Positions 5,101 to 5,736 of a stretch of DNA of 5,736 nt are shown here, piece by piece. The notes under the pieces were generated by a model. That model saw only the letters and a list, made by a program, of their open reading frames with translations, searched no databases and was not told the origin of the DNA. The first letter of the stretch is position 1. Each line of letters starts with the position of its first letter. The DNA is from Campylobacterota bacterium (GTDB lineage: Bacteria; Campylobacterota; Campylobacteria; Campylobacterales; Sulfurovaceae): the NCBI GenBank assembly GCA_013153345.1, contig JAADEQ010000062.1, positions 1 to 5,736 of the forward strand. Direction: 5' to 3'. Position numbers and translations under genes: made by a program.

Positions 5101-5736
5101 ACAAGGGCAATTGGGCTTGGAGTTATGGGTGAGGCTCAAATGCTTGCAGAGGCTGGAATTGAGTGGGGAAGTGATGAGCATCTTAAGAAGATAGATGAAG
5201 TGATGGAAAGCATTAGTTACTATGCAATAGAGGCCTCCTCAAATCTCGCTCTTGAAAAGGGTAAATATCCTCTATTTGAAGGTAGTGACTGGAGTAAAGG
5301 AATTTTTCCAATAGATAAGGCAAATAAAGAAGCAGCAAAGTTAATAGATAGAGGGGGTCTTTTTGGATATACTCACGATTGGGCAAAATTAAAAGAGAAA
5401 GTAAAAAGAGACGGAATGAGAAATGGGTATCTAATGGCAATTGCCCCAACTAGCTCAATCTCAATTTTAGTTGGAACCACTCAAGCAATTGAGCCAATTT
5501 ATAAAAGAAAGTGGTATGAGGTAAATCTATCTGGAGAGATTCCAGTAACTGCTCCAAATATCAATCCAGATACTTGGCCATACTATATTAGTAGTTACGA
5601 TTTAGACCAAAGAGTATTGGTTAAGGCTGCAGCAATTAGACAAAAGTGGATTGACCAAGGGCAGAGTCTAAATATATTTATTCGTCTAGATAAGGCGAGT
5701 GGAAGATATCTAAATGATATATATATGCTTGCTTGG
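2185..5736 (+). CDS. nrdA: Ribonucleotide reductase class I, large (alpha) subunit, intein-containing, 3' end outside window
   Basis: Cytosolic enzyme reducing ribonucleoside diphosphates to deoxy forms, working with the radical-bearing beta subunit NrdB. One frame of 1184 codons has no stop; 756 are extein. An N-terminal ATP-cone (about 3-92, VVKRNGRIESLDITKI) is the allosteric activity site. The catalytic barrel follows, with LATPTLSNARTTRHQLSS (198-215), then the intein (216-643), then C644-YIGSTPDNIEGIF. Residue C644 matches E. coli Cys225. SNLCTEI gives Asn852, Cys854 and Glu856 (E. coli Asn437, Cys439, Glu441), and Cys925 in TAVCNLAS matches Cys462. PTSSISILVGTTQAIEP is present at about 1090. 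The Tyr-Tyr radical-transfer pair and the C-terminal redox cysteines should lie in the missing 30-35 residues. The spliced sequence agrees with remembered Helicobacter NrdA. A segment of about 48 residues between Glu856 and Cys925 is absent from E. coli. Confidence 0.97.
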   Translation, partial: MIRVVKRNGRIESLDITKIQKYTSAAVKGLSGVSQSELEVDAKLHFRDMITTKEIQETLIKTAVEKIDVDRPNWTFVAARLFLYDIYHRVSGFTGYIHLRDYFERGEKEGRIIPGLKDKYDLDDLNDYIKPERDLQFTYLGLKTLYDRYLIKDKEGEPIELPQHMFMAIAMFLAQNEFNAQDWAKRFYDLISKFEIMLATPTLSNARTTRHQLSSCFLKGTKVRGIDKEINIEEIKEGDYVLTHTKEFKRVIERFERDFNGNLIELKINGLLRELSATQEHPIYSIKKEDIKCIRKLSFCLFNQGRNKRCFKLEGEYKRDCERLEEDLTQYIKWNSIESLKEGDFVSISFSNYTHNKKEILISDIIRADNLINDKEYIFLKRSSCSFINDRGFINTQIQKVKNKIPLNKEFMLLLGYYLAEGYISKDKDSVIFTFSSKEKEYIDEAVKLIKDIFDYEAKVTLNSDNSTSVAIHNKIIASFFDALVGNGFNKKRLSPLIKYAFAPAQEWLLVGAFRGDGCAIEEGVQLTLSNQPLIEELFEIALRCKLSPFMFKGAKNEIANYYPYYLKIGAKQDREFIKKVNKNLNKINLEPQGNSQLRYFWFNNLYFMRIENKNIKACNQKVYNIEVEDDHSYSVNLVDVHNCYIGSTPDNIEGIFDSYKEMALLSKYGGGIGWDWSLVRGMGSYIDGHKNAAGGIIPFLKIANDVAIAVDQLGTRKGAIAVYIEPWHIDVREFIELKKNAGEERRRAHDLFPALWVNDLFMERAANDDKWTLFDPYEVPELTELYGEEFNKKYIEYENRDDITKEVVSAKALWKEILRNYFETGNPFLTFKDNANRANPNRHAGIIRSSNLCTEIFQNTQPNYYKIRVNFEDGSYLLFDEDEEVRVDSGIVKKAKKITALDTIEGKKIFIVDKEKFDGDTAVCNLASVNLSKINTLEDIKRVVPIAIRMLDNVIDLNFYPLAKVKKTNLKTRAIGLGVMGEAQMLAEAGIEWGSDEHLKKIDEVMESISYYAIEASSNLALEKGKYPLFEGSDWSKGIFPIDKANKEAAKLIDRGGLFGYTHDWAKLKEKVKRDGMRNGYLMAIAPTSSISILVGTTQAIEPIYKRKWYEVNLSGEIPVTAPNINPDTWPYYISSYDLDQRVLVKAAAIRQKWIDQGQSLNIFIRLDKASGRYLNDIYMLAW
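2830..4113 (+). mobile_element. Intein with LAGLIDADG homing endonuclease inside NrdA
   Basis: This 428-residue protein-splicing element (residues 216-643 of the precursor) excises itself and joins the NrdA halves. Block A is CFLKGTKV with Cys216 as nucleophile; EGDYVLTH follows at 237-244. Block B is TQEHPIYS with Thr278 and His281. A second EGDFV strand (342-346) closes the N-terminal Hint part. The endonuclease carries two LAGLIDADG motifs: LLLGYYLAEG (413-422, acidic Glu421) and LLVGAFRGDG (509-518, acidic Asp517). Block F is VYNIEVEDDHSYS with His632. Block G is VDVHN ending at Asn643, followed by Cys644. All class 1 splicing residues and both endonuclease acids are present, so both activities are probably intact. 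Boundaries are fixed because removal restores the contiguous NrdA motif LSSCYIGSTPDN. Arginine is encoded only by AGA here, unlike the extein. Confidence 0.95.
3061..3147 (+). other. Four-cysteine insertion in the intein splicing domain
   Basis: Between block B (His281) and Trp334 of the strand before EGDFV the intein has about 52 residues where compact inteins usually have 10-15. This stretch carries Cys293, Cys300, Cys310 and Cys321 in a C-x6-C-x9-C-x10-C pattern, rich in Lys and Arg. It could bind a metal such as zinc, help the endonuclease bind DNA, or form disulfides. I recall cysteine-rich segments here in some other reductase inteins but cannot verify that. The cysteines are seen; the function is inferred. 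Confidence 0.5.
4753..4956 (+). other. Lineage-type insertion in NrdA between Glu441- and Cys462-equivalents
   Basis: Residues 857-924 separate the SNLCTEI active-site motif from the redox cysteine Cys925. This is 68 residues against about 20 in E. coli. The extra part reads as beta strands with a charged turn (YYKIRVNFEDGSYLL, then KKITALDTIEGKKIFIVD). From memory Helicobacter and Campylobacter NrdA have a similar insertion, so it is probably an ancestral, folded decoration rather than a second intein: it has no nucleophilic Cys/Ser-Gly start and no His-Asn end. Confidence 0.6.

Noticed and set aside
4812..5449. Two minus-strand open frames (60 and 78 codons) opposite nrdA
   Set aside because: Antisense shadows with low-complexity Leu/Ser-rich products and no start signals.

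Overview
The window is low-GC bacterial DNA, and the proteins point to a Campylobacterota (epsilonproteobacterial) host. Two things support this. The class I ribonucleotide reductase large subunit, once its intein is removed, follows my recollection of Helicobacter/Campylobacter NrdA closely. The small HU protein has the shortened arm pattern seen in Helicobacter HU. I cannot name a genus.

Layout. Positions 1-80 hold the probable last 25 codons of a plus-strand gene that converges on, and slightly overlaps, the 3' end of tig. Positions 60-1352 (minus) encode trigger factor with a GTG start. About 100 bases later, positions 1452-1724 (minus) encode a 90-residue HU-family nucleoid protein. Positions 1725-2184 are a non-coding divergent region. 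It holds a good candidate HU promoter, the proximal nrdA promoter, a second promoter-like element with a T9 spacer, and several short inverted or direct repeats. From 2185 to the right edge (plus) runs one uninterrupted frame of 1184 codons: nrdA split by an in-frame intein. Its last roughly 30-35 codons lie outside the window.

The most notable element is the intein at 2830-4113 (428 residues). It has a complete Cys1 / TxxH / His-Asn / Cys+1 splicing apparatus and a two-motif LAGLIDADG homing endonuclease. Its +1 residue is the NrdA cysteine equivalent to E. coli Cys225, a redox-active thiol of the reductase. The same cysteine is therefore the splicing nucleophile and, after splicing, an active-site residue. 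The splicing domain also carries an extra segment of about 40 residues with four cysteines, a possible metal or redox site. The intein uses only AGA for arginine while the flanking extein also uses CGN, consistent with horizontal arrival.

Functionally the genes are housekeeping: nascent-chain folding (tig), chromosome architecture (HU) and dNTP synthesis (nrdA). I see no sign that they form one pathway. The mobile intein is the accessory element.
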